A program made the position numbers and the translations under genes. From positions 14,960,210-15,024,209 of the forward strand of contig JAMPIT010000884.1 of the NCBI GenBank assembly GCA_026261815.1: DNA of 64,000 bases, given 5' to 3'. The notes under the pieces are model-generated. The model had not been told where the DNA came from. It was given only the letters and a program-made list of their open reading frames with translations, and made no database searches. Of this stretch, positions 36,900 through 51,800 are shown in pieces. The DNA comes from Monarcha castaneiventris obscurior. Taxonomy: Eukaryota; Chordata; Aves; Passeriformes; Monarchidae. Each line of letters begins with the position of its first letter. The stretch's first letter is position 1.

Positions 36900-39800
36900 C
36901 TGCAAGAAAAAAAGAGAATTTATGATGGAATTATATATGACTATAAAGCTCCAAGTGTCAAGGAAGTAACAAATTAAAGGCATGCCAGATGAGGATGATA
37001 GATATTTGTTTGTGTGTGTGTGTGCATAAAATATGATGTAATATCCCTTAATATATTTGTTTGTAGGATATGAACTAAGGGCTCCTGCTGCTGTGTTTGG
37101 AAAGAAAAAGTAAAAAGCAAAGACTCTTGCTGCTCTTAACTAAGATTTCAAAAAGAGCCAGGTAGAAGCCAATGCTTTCCTCTGTCATCTGGTTTTGACT
37201 ACTTCAGTACATTTGTTTTATGGAACATAATGACTGGGACATTTTATCTTCCATGTTTTAGGCAGCATAGTACAGCAGAGCTTTGGTCATTGCTGGTCAT
37301 TTGTGCAATCCCCGGCAGATAAAAGATACAACCCTTAAGAAATCAGAACAAATGGTACAACACAATCACTGGCTGTGTTCTAACACCCAGCAGAGATGGC
37401 AGTGGCAAGGAGAAAGCTCATGCTGCTCTGTCATAACCAGGGACATAATTTTAGGTCAAGAGTGAGGCAGAGGGAGCAAGACAGTATTATCCTCATTGCA
37501 GGAGTGAGCCAGGGGTTTTCAGCAGTCATGAATATTAACCTGACACCTCTCAGCTGTTGTAGATTTCTTAAAACATGTCAATATTTCAATTGCTAGGAAA
37601 GGTAAGGAAAGGGAAAAACCTGGTGCTTTTATCCTCCCCCAAATCCCTTACACCTCATGTTTTCCCAGCAGCAGCAACAGGATAATGACTCTCAGACATT
37701 TTTCTTGGTTAAAAGGTAGTATCACCTCTTCTCCTGGGATTAATGAACATGGGAGCCAAGTCCAGAAGCCTCCATGTTTTCGTAGTTCCTATGACACTGC
37801 ACAGTTCCCAATCATACCACATCCTTCAGGGTGGGCACCTTGTGCCAGTTTCTTCCCCAGGAAACAACCAACATGTAAAAATGCTCTCTCAGCAGCACCA
37901 TATGTAGGATGAGGTGTGAGTGTCTCCACAGGATGAAAATACACTATGAGCAGTTGTGGCACAGTGACGCAAAGGGTCTGTGAGGTACTGCAAGGCTCAG
38001 TCACAGCTGGGAGTGGAGGGAAGAGCACTGCCATGCATTTGCAAAAGACTCTCTACATGCACAAACTGAGCCCTTTTTACCCAGATTTTGTAAAATTTTA
38101 CACTGCAAACATGGCCTAGACCGTGGGCAGCTGCTCCAACACCAGCATCCCAGATGCCTGTAACGACAGCTCAAACCTAAAGCAACACTGAGCTGGAAGT
38201 GAACCTGTCGTTAATAATGAATTAGATGGACGTCCCACCTCTGCAAAAGCAGTAAGGCAGCACATTCAGAAAGATTACTTTTGTTCTCCACGAGTTGTAA
38301 GCTGCCAACAACCAACCTGTTGCTCAATGTCTCCCAGCAAACTACTGGCACCCAGGCGGAAGAGCTCTGGTGTCAGCCACTCCACGCCCAGCTCCTCCTT
38401 CACCAGCATAAGCCAAGTGATAGCTTCTTTGGCTGTCCGAATGCCCCCAGCAGGTTTAAATCCAACCTTGAGAGAGAAAAAACAAAAAAAGAAGTGCAAT
38501 ACATATTTTTATTCATCAGCAACCCTAGAGGAGCAATCAATGTTTGTACATCTGCAGTCTCAAAGTGCCTGTGATGCAACAGCTCCACCAGGTAATGGCC
38601 TGACTGCAAACAGGACAAGATCTGGACTAGCACTGGGAGCTATCAAGCCTCAGCCATCACTGCCAAAGATAACATTTCCATCTTAAGGGAGCAATACTTT
38701 CAACCCCTCTGCACTTTCTCAGAAGCTGGGCTTGAGGTCTTACTGGAGTACTTTGTCTATAGAGATTTAGGCAGGACTGGGATATCTGCATAATCACCCA
38801 GTGCCCATGTCATAACCACCTACTGCCAATCTAATTCCAAATACAGAACAACAAATACACAACAATAACACCAAAGATGCTGCCTGGGAGGCAGCTGACT
38901 TGTGGACAGCAGTGAGAGCTGGTTGTATTTCATAAAAAGCCTGTGCACCACAGTTAGACATGATTTGGCTGTACATTCAAACCTACCAGAGGTTTTATTT
39001 TCACTAAAATTTTCCAAAAGGGAATTAAATTAGGTCTGTATGAAAAATGGAAAGCTTTGTGCTCCACAGGAACTGCAGAACTTCCGCCCCCCAGCACAGG
39101 CTGGATATGCTTTCAGTCACTCGGTGTGAGATGTGTGTCATATCTGAAGGTGAACTGCCACGTCTGTAAAGGCATAAACACCAAGGAAAACGTATCTTTG
39201 GGGTAAAGCATGTCTTGAATCCTGTGATGGACCTGCTGTGCACTTGGCACACACCCTTAATGCCAGTCCTTTGGTTATGTGCCATTTAAACACATCTCAT
39301 CCCGAGACAAGAGCGTGTGACACGCAGCTATCAAATTCCTCATCAAAAATGCCAAAATGTTGGCCTGTAGCAGCTACCTAAACTCTTGAAGAACAAGGAG
39401 AATCAGGAAAAATTCTTTCTGCATAAAAAAAAAGGAAATCTGAACAACATGTAGCACACAGTGATTCTTCCTATGTTTCCTCCTGCCATTAACCTTTACA
39501 TTCTGCAAGAATTATCATTTTGGTTTTTTATGTAAGCTCCTGAAACCTCACTGCATCGAGGATTTCTTTGTGCCTTATGGATATAATAGCGGAATCAGAA
39601 AGTATCTGTTTTTAAATGTGTTTGGTAATCTTTTTTATATAGTGATTTCAGGACCAACAAACACAGAATTAATCCTTCTCTCATGCTGGAGCATTGTGAT
39701 AATGGCATATTTCCAGTAAGATTAAAAGGAACAAAAGCAGGAAAAGCTTGGTAAATCCAAACCACAAAGACTGTGTTTTTGTGGATGGACAAATAGATGT

Positions 39801-42800
39801 GTGAATGTATGCAAACATCTGTTAACACTGGATTTCCAAAAAGAATTTAAAGCACAGCAACTGGAAAAGCATCTTCTAGACAATAAGCAAAAAAAGTTGG
39901 AATGTGTTTTCCCTCAGGAAGAGAAATGCTAATGAAATTTGAATTTAGATTTCTTCCTAGAAATACTACATCTCTTTGAGACAGTCTGCGGCAAAAACAA
40001 GTAAAACAGAGTTAATAAGAGAATTAAAACCATCATTCAGAATTCCTTCCCCTTTTAGCAGATTCTGAAAGCTCTTTTCTTTGCAAAAAAAGCTGACAAA
40101 GACAAGCCTGTCCTCTCCTCCATTTACCAGCTTTCCAAACAGCACATCTGACTGCCATAAAAACGTAAAAAGGAAGGGGGGTTGGAATTTAATTCAAGAG
40201 CAGTACAAAGTCCAGCTACCACTTTCCTGCTGTTTCACAGCATTTCATTATTTTGCTTAATAAGTTCATCTCCTCAAGAATTTTCTCTTCACCTTACATT
40301 ATTAAAAGTAATAAGTTTTTCTGGATTGGGGGTTTTCCCAACAGAAAAACCAATTTATGTATGTCCTTCAATAATGACAGGAAAAGATTATTTCCCATTA
40401 TATTGCACACTTTTCATATCACCACCACAGCTTATCAGTCAATAAATGTTACTCTGCAACTTGTTCCTTTCCTTGAAGAAGTTTAATTTCTGTATTAACC
40501 TGTTTTTCCCAGGCAACGCCTTGCTAGAAAGCATCCCTACAGCAGCAAAATTAGTTTGTTAAAGAAACCATTTAGAAATTTCTTGCCACTGATAATATTG
40601 TCTTCAGTTAATAAAAGTACATAAAGTCAGTTTACATCTAATTCACTGACACACACATGCACACAGACACGAGCACTTATTCTTAACAACACATTTCATA
40701 CCATGAACGTGTCCTTTGAATGCAAAAGGTGAATTCAACATTTATATCCAATTATGGGGACAAAGCTGTGCTAATGCAGTAAGGACCAACTCGTGGCACA
40801 CAGCTCGTGCAAGCAGCACTGGTGCCCAGGGCAGTGACTGGCCCCAGGGAGCTGCCTCACGCTGGGGCAGCGATGGGGCTCCCACAGGAACAAGGCTATT
40901 GGAGCTGCTCCAGCTGTTGTGTGGCAGAGAGAGAGGCAGGGTGGGGAAAGGAGGAGTGGGGACAGCCCAGGGATCCATGCTGGCCTCATCTAGACAGCTA
41001 CAGAGAGTAGATGGACACACCTCTAACCTGGTGTCACACGTTGCTCAAGCTCCAACAGCCTCTGAAGGCACCTCAGCCCCCATCTCACTGCTCATCCCAT
41101 GTCCTGACATTGTACCTTGCAGGGCCACCTGCAGAAGGGCCAGAAGGATAAGCTGGAGGAGGAGGGAAGGGTGGCCAGGAATGGGGAGAGGCTCTTAGAG
41201 ATGTGGCTTCCTGCCCTGGTGCTGAAGGTGGGGACAAAGCCCACTGCTGACCACCAGCACCAGATCTAACTGGCAGCCCCCACCTGCCCATGGGTAAAGG
41301 AAGTGAGAGGTGGCTTAAACCCTCCTGGGAACCTCCTCCTTTCTCAATGTTTCTGCACAAGGATGAATGCACAGACAGTTCATTGCTGGCTTTGCTGTAC
41401 ATTCCCCTTTTCTCCATTGACCTCACCCGATCGATAAACATTAAGTACCAGGCCATAATATTCTTCCAACCCCTGTCCCCTCTCTCCTTCCTTCCATCCC
41501 AGGCAACAGGACACAACTGGATCTGCCTCCTTGTCCCCTTGGAAAGCCTCTCTGGCAAGGGAAGAAAGAGCAAAATGTATCCCCTGGGTTGCCAGAACAA
41601 AGTCAGAAAATCCAGTTGTGTACACTGGAGAGAGGTGATGGCTCTGAATTCATATAGCTCTGCTGAGGTTTATGGGAGCATGTCAGCCACTATCAGCCTG
41701 TGATTTGCTCTGTTATCAGTGGACATGACCACTCAAATGGAGAAACAAAATTCAAATCCAAATGCAGCAGGGAATGCTTTGATTGCATGAGCTTTTATGG
41801 AAAGAAGTAACAGCGCTTCAAGGGAGAACAGACAAAAGTAGAAAAAAAAAATAAAAGGAAAATTAGCAAATCAATCCTATTACATTCTTGTTTCTTTCTG
41901 AGTGAGCCTGTTTGGTTAATTTGTACAAAGGAAATGAGAACTACCTTGTAGCCAGTTTGCCAGTAGTATTCTTTAATGGCTCGCATCATGACTATGCCAA
42001 CGGGAAAGGTCGCATTTTCCACCTCCTTTCCTGTAGATGTCTTTATAAAATCAGAACCTGAAAGGAAGTAAAATGTTTTATAGCAGTTTCAGAATAAGAG
42101 CCCCTCTGCAGATACAAGTTCACAGCCTCAAAGATGCCCTCCTGCTTCACAGCAAATCTGAAGCATTCCTTTACACGTATGTCCCTGTGGCGTACATAAA
42201 TCAACATCTTAGTATTTCCACAAGGATCTTTGAGAATAGACATTATTTTCACCAGGTTTTTTAAATTTAACTTTGCATCTACTTAGTCTCACGTTTGACA
42301 GTCTGGTATTGTATCTCCTGCAGCTGTTTTTAAGAGAAGGGAAAGATATCTCAGATGTGTTTACTAAACCAGCTGTGAAATACTGTAAACCAAGGGAAAA
42401 CTCCCCTTTTATGCATTTTGCAATTGTTACATTGCAAGTGACTATACTTAAAGCCACGTTCTGATTTAATGCAGTAACAAGGTCAAAACATATGCGATAT
42501 TTAAAGAATGAGAGTTAGCCTTGGCTTATTTTTTTCTGTTTTCTCACTTGTGACTAATATTCTCCACTGCCTGTCTCAATATTTGTGTAACATTCTTGGG
42601 TATTCTTGTTGTTCTGCCTTGGCTTGAAAGAAATCCTGAATCCAGTGTAAGAAAAAGCTAAGAAACTAACAAAAAGTAATGAGCCTCGCAGTGCATGATC
42701 CAGCATTGGCAGAATACAATGACAAAACTTCTTTAATTTCATTAGGACGCACTTCATCCCTAGGAACCTACTTCTTAGAAAAGGTGTACTGTGGGATCAT

Positions 42801-45800
42801 TAATTATCAAAAGTAATTGGGAGAAGAAGAGGGATAATTCAAACATCATGTAGTAGCGCATCATCCACTTAAGTCAATTGGAACTGCATCTGCTTCCACT
42901 TCAAATTTGGCTTAGGGTCCATTTTGTCTCTTATGCGAATGATGATGCCTCTACAACATCCCCTAGAGTAGGGAAGGGAAGTTTCAGCACTGGCTCCAAC
43001 TGAGGAGTTGCCTTGGCTACATTCTGTGTGCTGCAGCACACTCCAGAGTGTCTCCTGATGGCACAGCTGGCTGGCACACAGCTAGGTCTCGGCCTCATGG
43101 CAAGGCAACACAAAGCCAGGCTGTGGCTGATTTAAGCACAATCAAACGGTATCACAAACTTTGGGGGTTCTAAGACCACACTTTTCGCTGTAGGCTTCCT
43201 GACTAGGCAGCATCTCAGCCCAGTGGTGATTCAATTGCACCCTCCTGTGACAATTTCCACTCTGGAGAGAAACAGCTATTTGCAAGAAAGATTCCAGCTC
43301 CAGAGAAAGTGCAGTGTGCAAAAAAGAGGCAATTAATAGTTGATAGAGCTTTGCAAAGAACGGAGCACACAGGAGAGACAACTGAGTTGCACATTTCAGA
43401 GCTGCTCCCTTCCAGAGAGACACTACGGACATCTGATAGTCACATTAAAACAAGGAGCAGTGGAAGTGAAACTTCAACACCACCAAATTATATTTTTAAT
43501 TTCCCTTTCGAAATGTAGCACTTAAAGTCCTTCAGTGCAATACTTCACATTTTTTCTACTATAAGGTAAGTCAAAGCTTTTATAAGTCTTATAATTACAA
43601 GTCTCTATGGTACAGTTTCATTAAAAACTTTCATTAAACAACAGCTGCCCTTGTATATGGTCTTCTAATCAATTTGGTCAAACAGAATGACTTCTAATCA
43701 GCTGTTGATAAAAATAGAAGATGAAATTTTAATTCTAATAGATTAACCACAAACTCAAGATAGTCTTCAAAATCCATCTAGTTCTATTCTCCAGTGGATT
43801 TAACGACTATTCAGCAACTCATTACTAAATAGAACAAGATGAACATTTTCCAGTTCATTAAAGAAATGTACTATGTATTTTTGCATTGTCCTCATGATTC
43901 GTTACAGGGAGTCTTAATTACAAGATAATGGATAATGGTTATTAAATGCAGACTCCAGTAATGAAGCTCTATTCATTTGCGAGCCTCAGAGACTGCAAAG
44001 AGGGGAAAATAAAATTACTAGCTTCAAAAGATTAACGGATCAAATTATTATTCAATTTTGAAAATCTCATTCAGACTTCATAGAAACAAGAAGAGATTAA
44101 AAACTAGTATTAGTACAAAAGTTGTGCATTTATATATTTATTTTTAAATAATATCTTAAGGCTATTACCAGAATAATCAGCTTTAGATGTGATTATTAGA
44201 CAAACATACAGCCAATTTAGTAGCATCCTCTAACAATGAAAACAATACATTTTTCTTTCCTGAACAAATTCTTTTTATGACACAAGAGCTTGCTAGCAGG
44301 ACTGCAGGCAGCCCCTTGCAGAAGACAGAGGACCCACACTAGCACAGAGAGCCACGATGGAAGGTGCTATTAACTTTTGGATTTCAGCAATGAAAAGGGG
44401 GATTTTAAAATCAAGCGCTGCCATAAAAGGCACCTCATTTAGCAGACTCTGTGCCAACCTTGGAATAATAAGGGAGTTTCACCCAGTCTATTTCTTACTC
44501 AAGTTTTCAAAAACAAGTCTAAGGAATTAAGTTCAGAAGGAGTTTCACCGGGAAATTTAGGAGATGATTTAGAGGCCTGACTTCTATCACCCACCTTCTC
44601 ATCTTCCTGTGAATGGATACACTCAAAAAATCAAGGCTAAGGCTAAAATACACGCTGGATGGCTTTCCCCTTCCTTAGAGTAGATTACATGATTCAGTGA
44701 AGCATTAAATCCAAGATTTCACAAAATCAGTTATTCAGGGTAGATTTCTAGGCCCAGTGAGCCTGGAAAAGACCACACTTCCCACTTTTATTTTCCAGTG
44801 TGAAGCCACACCAGTACATTTCCTTTCAAGGCATCAAGTAAGACAGAAGCAGGGGGATGGGATGAGCTCTGGTTAGGACATGGTGCCAGTAACACCAAGG
44901 TTGTGGGTTCAACACAAACAGGCCATTTACTTCAGAGGAAGTCCATTACATTACTTCCCTTCCAGATACACAGCCTCATTTACGGTGGCACCTGAACAAA
45001 GCTGCAGAGCTGAGGTATCCAGAAGCTGAGGGACTTGCCCAAGGTCTCTCAGCAAGCATTTGGCAGGGCATGGATTGAATGCTCTGGTCTCCCAGAAGGT
45101 CAGAAGAGCTTCCAGAACTGGCCTGCCCTACTGCTATCCTGTACCTCAACCGGAAACCCTACAAAGCTTTCCAGTCCACGTAACATTGAAGCAGAGCATG
45201 AGAAGTGGAGAATCTTATTTAGATGACAGCATCCAGGAAGCACACTCTGATTCCATAATTAAGCAATAAGGAATAATAAGCAGTGTAGCAATCGTGGAGT
45301 AATCACAACCTTTTGGTTGTGAAGTGTTTCAAATGCCCTTGGGGAATGATTATCTCCTGATAACTACAGACTCTGTGCTGCTGCCTTAGTCTTAATAAAC
45401 AACAAAGATGTGGCTGGCAGTTTTAAACAATAGTTTAGAGAGAGATGCTTGCAGAGGGACAATTATGCCGTGCTACTTTGTAAGTATTTGCAATGAGCAC
45501 AAATATATCTTCATTGCTGCAACTGAGATGTAACAACATGCAGTGACATAGGGAGAACACATATCCTTCCAAGACCCCCAGGACTGGAGGCAAAAAGGGG
45601 CACTCTGCTCAGAGGACCTGCAAAGCCACCTGCTGTTTGTGCTGACCAGGCAGCAATGACAAAATAGTACCGTATCGAACGTGCATGAAGTCCCATTAGC
45701 AAGTCATCTTTCTATTTTATGAGCACCTAAACTAAGGGTCTTCAGATTCATACACAATTAGCCTTACCAGGGGTGACCAGGTTAACAACCCTCTGAAAAT

Positions 45801-48800
45801 AAGAGGCAGGGCAAGATATAAAAGGCTAATGTAGCAGCTAATTCTTGTCAGTTGAGTCATCCTAATTGTCCCACTTAGATGTCCTTATCCTGCTCCAGCA
45901 GCAAGATAAAATACATTCCCCGTTAGCTTAACTTTGCCATCCAGGAGAACAGAATACAAGGCTGTGGTAACTCACTTTAGCAGTAGCTCACCAGGTAGCT
46001 TTAGCTCCATGACACGAGGCTACACTGCCAGACCACTTGGTTAGGTGCCTATGTGTGTTTTCATGTGCCTGTGTCTCAGCTACCATTGAAAAATGCTGGT
46101 TTGGAACGTGGTCTGTTGAGAACTGCACATTCTTTGCAACTCTTTTCAGAAAAGTACCTGCACAGAGGGGAAAAAAGTAAGAATCCCATCACAGGGCTCC
46201 ACATTTAATGTCTGTTTACAAGTAAGACAACCTCTTGAAATCCCATCCTATCATCCCAGCTTGGTTTCCGAGACTCGGAATGGATGCTGCCCTTCTTGTA
46301 CAGCACCTCCAGTAGCAGGGGTTCTGCAGGCCAAACAATGCCCTCAGGAGCACTTACACATGCACACAAAGGGACAAATTATTAAGTCCATACTTATGCA
46401 AAATTCCCTGTAGATGATGGCTGAAAGAATTCAGCATTGCTGAATTATGCATGGCTTGCTAATGCACTGTTACAGTGTCTACCACAGGTCTCCACAGAAT
46501 ACTATTACTTAATTAGTATTAGTTTCTTGTGCGTTCATTTAAAATGTTTCTTTAGAAGGTTCAGCAGGAAGAGCCATACCACCTTCTGTTGCTCGGCTGC
46601 ATAGCATAGGCACTTGCTATTTTTAGAGCATTCCTTCCAATCCAATCCCTGTGTGGCAGGGAGAAAGAGAAGATAAATAATTGACACGTGCTCCGGGTCC
46701 AAAGACCACAGCTGGAATGGCTGCCACTGGTGGCACCTGGCTTGGAGCCACCCTGAAACACAGAAGGAATCATGCTCCCAGTCACCTCCCCGCATTGCCA
46801 TGCAGCAGCAGTGTTGGGAGATGCCAGGGTGCAGGAGTTCAGGCGATTATGTGCTGCTGGAACAGCCACTCCTCTTCCTCTCCAAAGAGGAAGCAGCAGG
46901 AGTGACTTGTGGGACAATAAAGAAGTTTAACGAATTCTTGTATTGTTATCCGCTTGTGAAACTTCCCGTTTCTTTACCACGATCTCATTTTTCCTCTTTA
47001 AAAGGGTGTACCACATACTACACTCGGGGGTGTTACAGTGTATGACCTACATTAACCTTATTTCTTTTTGCAGATGGCATTACTGGAACCGCTGAAGCAG
47101 TTTGCCTAATGACACATGGCAAGCCAAAGGCAGAAAGAAGAAATAAATCAAGGCATCCCAACACCTAATCCTAACCTTACTATCACTGGGAAAAACCAGA
47201 CCTTTCTCTCAGCTTACCTTGCACTTGCAATGCTGATTTCCTCTACAAGCCATTGTGTGGGCTATTTTTTGCCACACTCCTGATTTTGAGCAATATTCAA
47301 AACACAAGAGACATCAGCAGAAACGTCCTCCCTAGCACAGGCTCAGCTTGGGAGTGCAGCACGGTGCACCCAGGGCAGGAGGCAGTGCTGGTGGCACAGC
47401 TCTGGCCCCAGATTCCCAAACCCATGGCCTCCTCCAGCACTTACTGATGAAGCAACATCAAGACTGGCCTCTCCTTTCAGACTGAGTGCAAGCACTCTGG
47501 CTCTCAGCACTGTGCCACGTGCTCTGGCTAGGATGGGTGGAAAAAGCAAAATGCTGTGGGAGAAACTGGACTTGATTTGAAAATCTCCCCATTTAAGCTT
47601 CCTTTACAAACACTGAAATGCATTGCATCACTTTGCTTGTTCACACTTAAATTAACCTAAACAATGATAAACTATCTTAAACTGTGATATAATTAAAACA
47701 GCACCAGTCTAGGTCAGGCTTTTACCCTCTTGGCATTCTTGGTTTTGGATCAATACATCTCAGCCTCTCAAAATGTTGTCCAGCACATGACATATTACAG
47801 ACTGAGGCTGAAACCCTGATATATCTACCAGTAATAGCACTGCAATTTGGAAGAAAATAATAAATATGCATGATGGCTTAGAATCACAGCACTACATGGC
47901 ATATTGCACTCCATGTTTTAGCAACCACATTTAGCTTTGTGCTTTTTAACGTTGGTAACAACTTTGAAACAAATATGTTAACATTAAATCTCAGGTACAC
48001 TTACGTATTGTCTATTAGCTCGTAACAAAATTACTCAAATTGAAGAAATAGCTGTTTAAAATCAATTTGGAAATACTCCACGCTGAATAAAGCAAGTAGA
48101 AAATCAGTCTACTTTATCAAGAAGGTGCTATGAATTTTAAAGATTTAAAAAAATCCACCACACATAATACAGCCAAAATCATGGCACTTCAATGACACTT
48201 TGAGTGTTTTTCAACACTTGATGTTAAAAGCAGTTTAAGATTCTGTTCCTACTCTAACCCAGAGAAAGGCAGGATTGATTTTTGAGCTTTAAAAGTCTAT
48301 GTCTTAATGCCACAGTCAGAATCTGTCCAGCATGCAGCCTCTTTGTCATGCAGAAGACAAACAGCAGCATCAGCCCTTCTTCCACCCTGTTCCCTACAAT
48401 CAAAGGCAGCTGGCACAGGTGAAGGCTTCAGTACTAGGGGGATTTCCAGGATCAAAGGTATTTTCCTTGAGCAATTGCAATGGTCAATGTTTTGGCTTTT
48501 GGCTTTGCCTGAAAATCAAAAAATATAAGGTGCCAGATCTCACCAGACTCATCTGTGATCTGTTTGTTTCCACCTGGCTTTTACAAATTAGGTAGAACAG
48601 ATTTCTTGGGGGCTTGCATAGAGGGATGAATATTCCACTTCGGTGATCATGGGATTACTAGGAAAATGTGAGGCACTTTATTTTTTATGATACTCGAATG
48701 TCTTCAACGCCAACAAGCTGCAAACACATAGATTTTATCATGGACTTCCTGGATTCTCCTGATGCAGCAAATATCCAAAGGGTAACACCCTGGATGGCCT

Positions 48801-51800
48801 TACCTATACATAAGGCATCACAATGCTTGTTTTCAAAGGGCATCAGTCTTACTTTAAGCTCCTACTTTCCAGAAGATTTTGCCCCTCAGAGCGTTTCCTT
48901 TTTTTTTCTCCACCTTGATAATTTGGCATCTGGCAAAACTGCAAAAGCCCAGGTGTGTAGGCTGCAGTGGAGGTGAGAACTTCCAGGTACAGACAGACAT
49001 TTTCACCACTGTCAGTAGGGTTGTTTTGCAATGTTTCTAACTCTTCAGGCAGCCTGAATACCAAAAAACCTGCCAGCTCCCTTCAGTGAAAAAAACAACC
49101 AAAACCCCTGACTGTGCAGCCACACTCCAAGCAGGAGGCCCCTCTCTGCTGGTGGTCAGGGAAAGACACTTCTGGTTTTTTAAGAAACCTTTTTTTCCTC
49201 CCATTGCATTATTAAAAATGCTTACATGGCAAAACTAACAATTTTATTTCAAAGGGATGCTTCATGAAGGTGTGCTGCTGATAAATTCAGTCAGATATTT
49301 CTGGCATAACATCTACTGAGCACTGCCTGAACGAAGGAAATTAAAAAAAGACCAGTAAGCACCATCAGAAATAGGCAGCAACTCATAAAAAGGTATTCAA
49401 TACGCCAGGGCATTGTTTCTCCACCTCCATTTGTCAACAGCCTGTGTGCTGATCTTACCACAGACTGCAATTATGGCAAGCATCTCAAACCAAAAGCACC
49501 AACAATCTTATTAAACAACTGCATGGGTTCGGTTAAAAAATAATTGAAACTGATAGAGAAATGCTGATCTCACCAGACCACTGGCAAAACAAAGATGATA
49601 TTCCAGTCCTCAAATCCACGTTTTATATACAGGTTTTACATTTTTAAAAACTTTCACGAAATATATATTATCATTTTGAACTTTGGCATTCCATTCTTTT
49701 TACTGAAATACTGCAAATCAAAGAAATTGAATATCAAACTCTCTTTGTGTTCAATGTGTATATATATCCTCACAGGTATTTAGTGGCAAGTTATTAAATG
49801 TCACTATTTATTGAGACAGTACATTTTATGTCTTTCTTACAGAAAAAAACCCCCATCTATGTAAAATTTCCAGCAGTATTTCAGAGCCTCACCCTGGTAC
49901 CAGTGACTTCTTCACTGACATGTTCGGAAATAGAGGTGGTGTTGGGGTTTAGGAGTTAGCCTGTTTTTCTCTTAAAGAATTTTCCCCATACTTGCTGCCA
50001 GGGCACAAATTACTGGGTGCTTAAAAGAAACAAAAGACCTGGCCACAGAGGCGGGGTGGGACTGGCCACCCTTCTGTCACCTGGGGGTTGGGACACCCGG
50101 GGGGCTGGTTGGGGTTCTCAGTGTTCAATCTGGGAGCTGCCTGCCTTCGGTGTGGACGTCTCGGTCAGCCCTGCAAGCGTCTGCTTCTTCGGCTGTTTGC
50201 TTTCTATGGGAGAACCCCCGGGATCCCCAAGCCTGCCTTTCCCTGCCCCACTGGGAGCTGGGCACTGCCGCTCTGCCCCTGCCGCTGCTCGGAGCTTTTG
50301 CTACTCTGTAGCTCCTACGCTGTGACCTGCCGGGTTCCTGCTGAAGCGCCGGATTTCGGTGCACCTCGCTGCCACCCAGCATCTGTGCTTGCCCCTGCTG
50401 TTCCAGCCTGCTGTTCCTGAGGATCCAGCCAGACGCCCAGGGGTTTGTGAGGCTTTTCATCCATCCTTCCCGGGACCCCAGGCCGCCATTACCGGTGCTC
50501 CCCGAGCTCGCTCCGGAGCGCCCCCTGCAGCCGCGGGGGAACCATCGCACCCGCCCTGCTCACCGGGAGCCACCCCGGAGGAACTGCGCCCAGGGGAAAG
50601 GGCCTGAGGCCGAGAGAGGCCGCACTGGGTTGGTGCTGCTGTTTGCTGTGACTGCCACAGTTATATCTGTTTGTTTGTGTTGTTATATATTTATTAGTAA
50701 AGAACTGTTATTCCTATCCCTCATATCTTTGCCTGGAAGCCCCTTATTTTCAAATGTATAATAATTCGGAGGGAAGGGGGTTGCATTTTCCATTTCAGGG
50801 GAGGCTCCTGCCTTTCTTGTCTGACACCTGTCTTTCAAACCAAGACAGGTGGCCAAGAAGAACAGCCCCTGTGCTCTCCTGAGCTGCCCCGTGCCAAACC
50901 TCAGAGGCAGCAGCGGTGCCAGCGGCACACCAGGCAGCACCACCACCCTGTCTGGGCCTTTCCTTCTGGCATAAACAGCAAAAAAGCGGTGAGGAATTCT
51001 GTGTTCAGCACTTCCCAGCGTCAAATCGCAGGCAAAGGTAGCTGGTAAGTATTTACTTTGGAAAATGCTGCTCTGGGGCGAAGTACAGCAGTGTTACATA
51101 TCCCTTATCTATCAACTAAGCACTGCATTCACTTCCGTGGAGGGCTTTAAGGCCCCCAGACATTAGCCCAAAGCAAAACCACATTGTCTCCATTTAATTA
51201 CCTATCTTTTCATACTGACTGTGATCCAAATGACTGAGTTAAACAAAATGGTTACTAGTAACAGGAGACCATTGATAACCAGCAAGCTGAGGTGGGCGTA
51301 CGTGCACAGAGTTCAAAAGAAAATGATGCTGCTGCATGCTGTTTACTTCTCCAGTATGAATTTATAAAGTGTATTAGCAAGAATTAAAAGGATTAAAGTC
51401 CCAGGAACCAATGAAGTCAGAGAGAAATAGAAAACTGATTCAGTCCTAAAAAGATAAAATTATTTAACAACTTATTAAAACAGTTCATCATTGTAATTAA
51501 AATCCAAGTGCCTAGAAAAAAAGTGCCACAAGAAAGGTAATTATTTATGAGGAGACTTTAAAAAGCCATTCATAGTGAATTTGGGAGAGAATCAGCCTGG
51601 AAGAGTTGGTAGTAGAAAGAAATTGTTTGTTTATTCATAAAACTTATTTTGGTCTAGCCTACCACTAAGAATCCCTAACATCTGCTCAATGGCAGCTGTA
51701 AGTAACATTACGAACACTCAGCCAGTTTATATCTTTCCTTTTTATTAAAAAGTAAACAGGTCTTTTTAAATTATTCACTAGTAAATTAACATAAAAATCA

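Noticed and set aside
36672..36977. Plus-strand 101-codon open frame over the last DERA exon
   Set aside because: It is the antisense shadow of the DERA terminal exon, whose splice acceptor, phase and peptide match are on the minus strand.
40716..41600. Overlapping open frames of 160 and 171 codons on opposite strands in a DERA intron
   Set aside because: The sequence is GC-rich, so stops are rare on both strands; the products are low-complexity Ser/Pro/Gly/Arg with no family features.
44861..44935. Functional tRNA-Ile gene
   Set aside because: The D arm is shortened, the anticodon loop is altered, the acceptor stem does not pair, and a CR1-like tail follows. It is a SINE.
50017..50761. Several open frames of 80-140 codons inside the LTR
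   Set aside because: LTRs of this type are non-coding; the frames follow from high GC. No gag, pol or env similarity is present.
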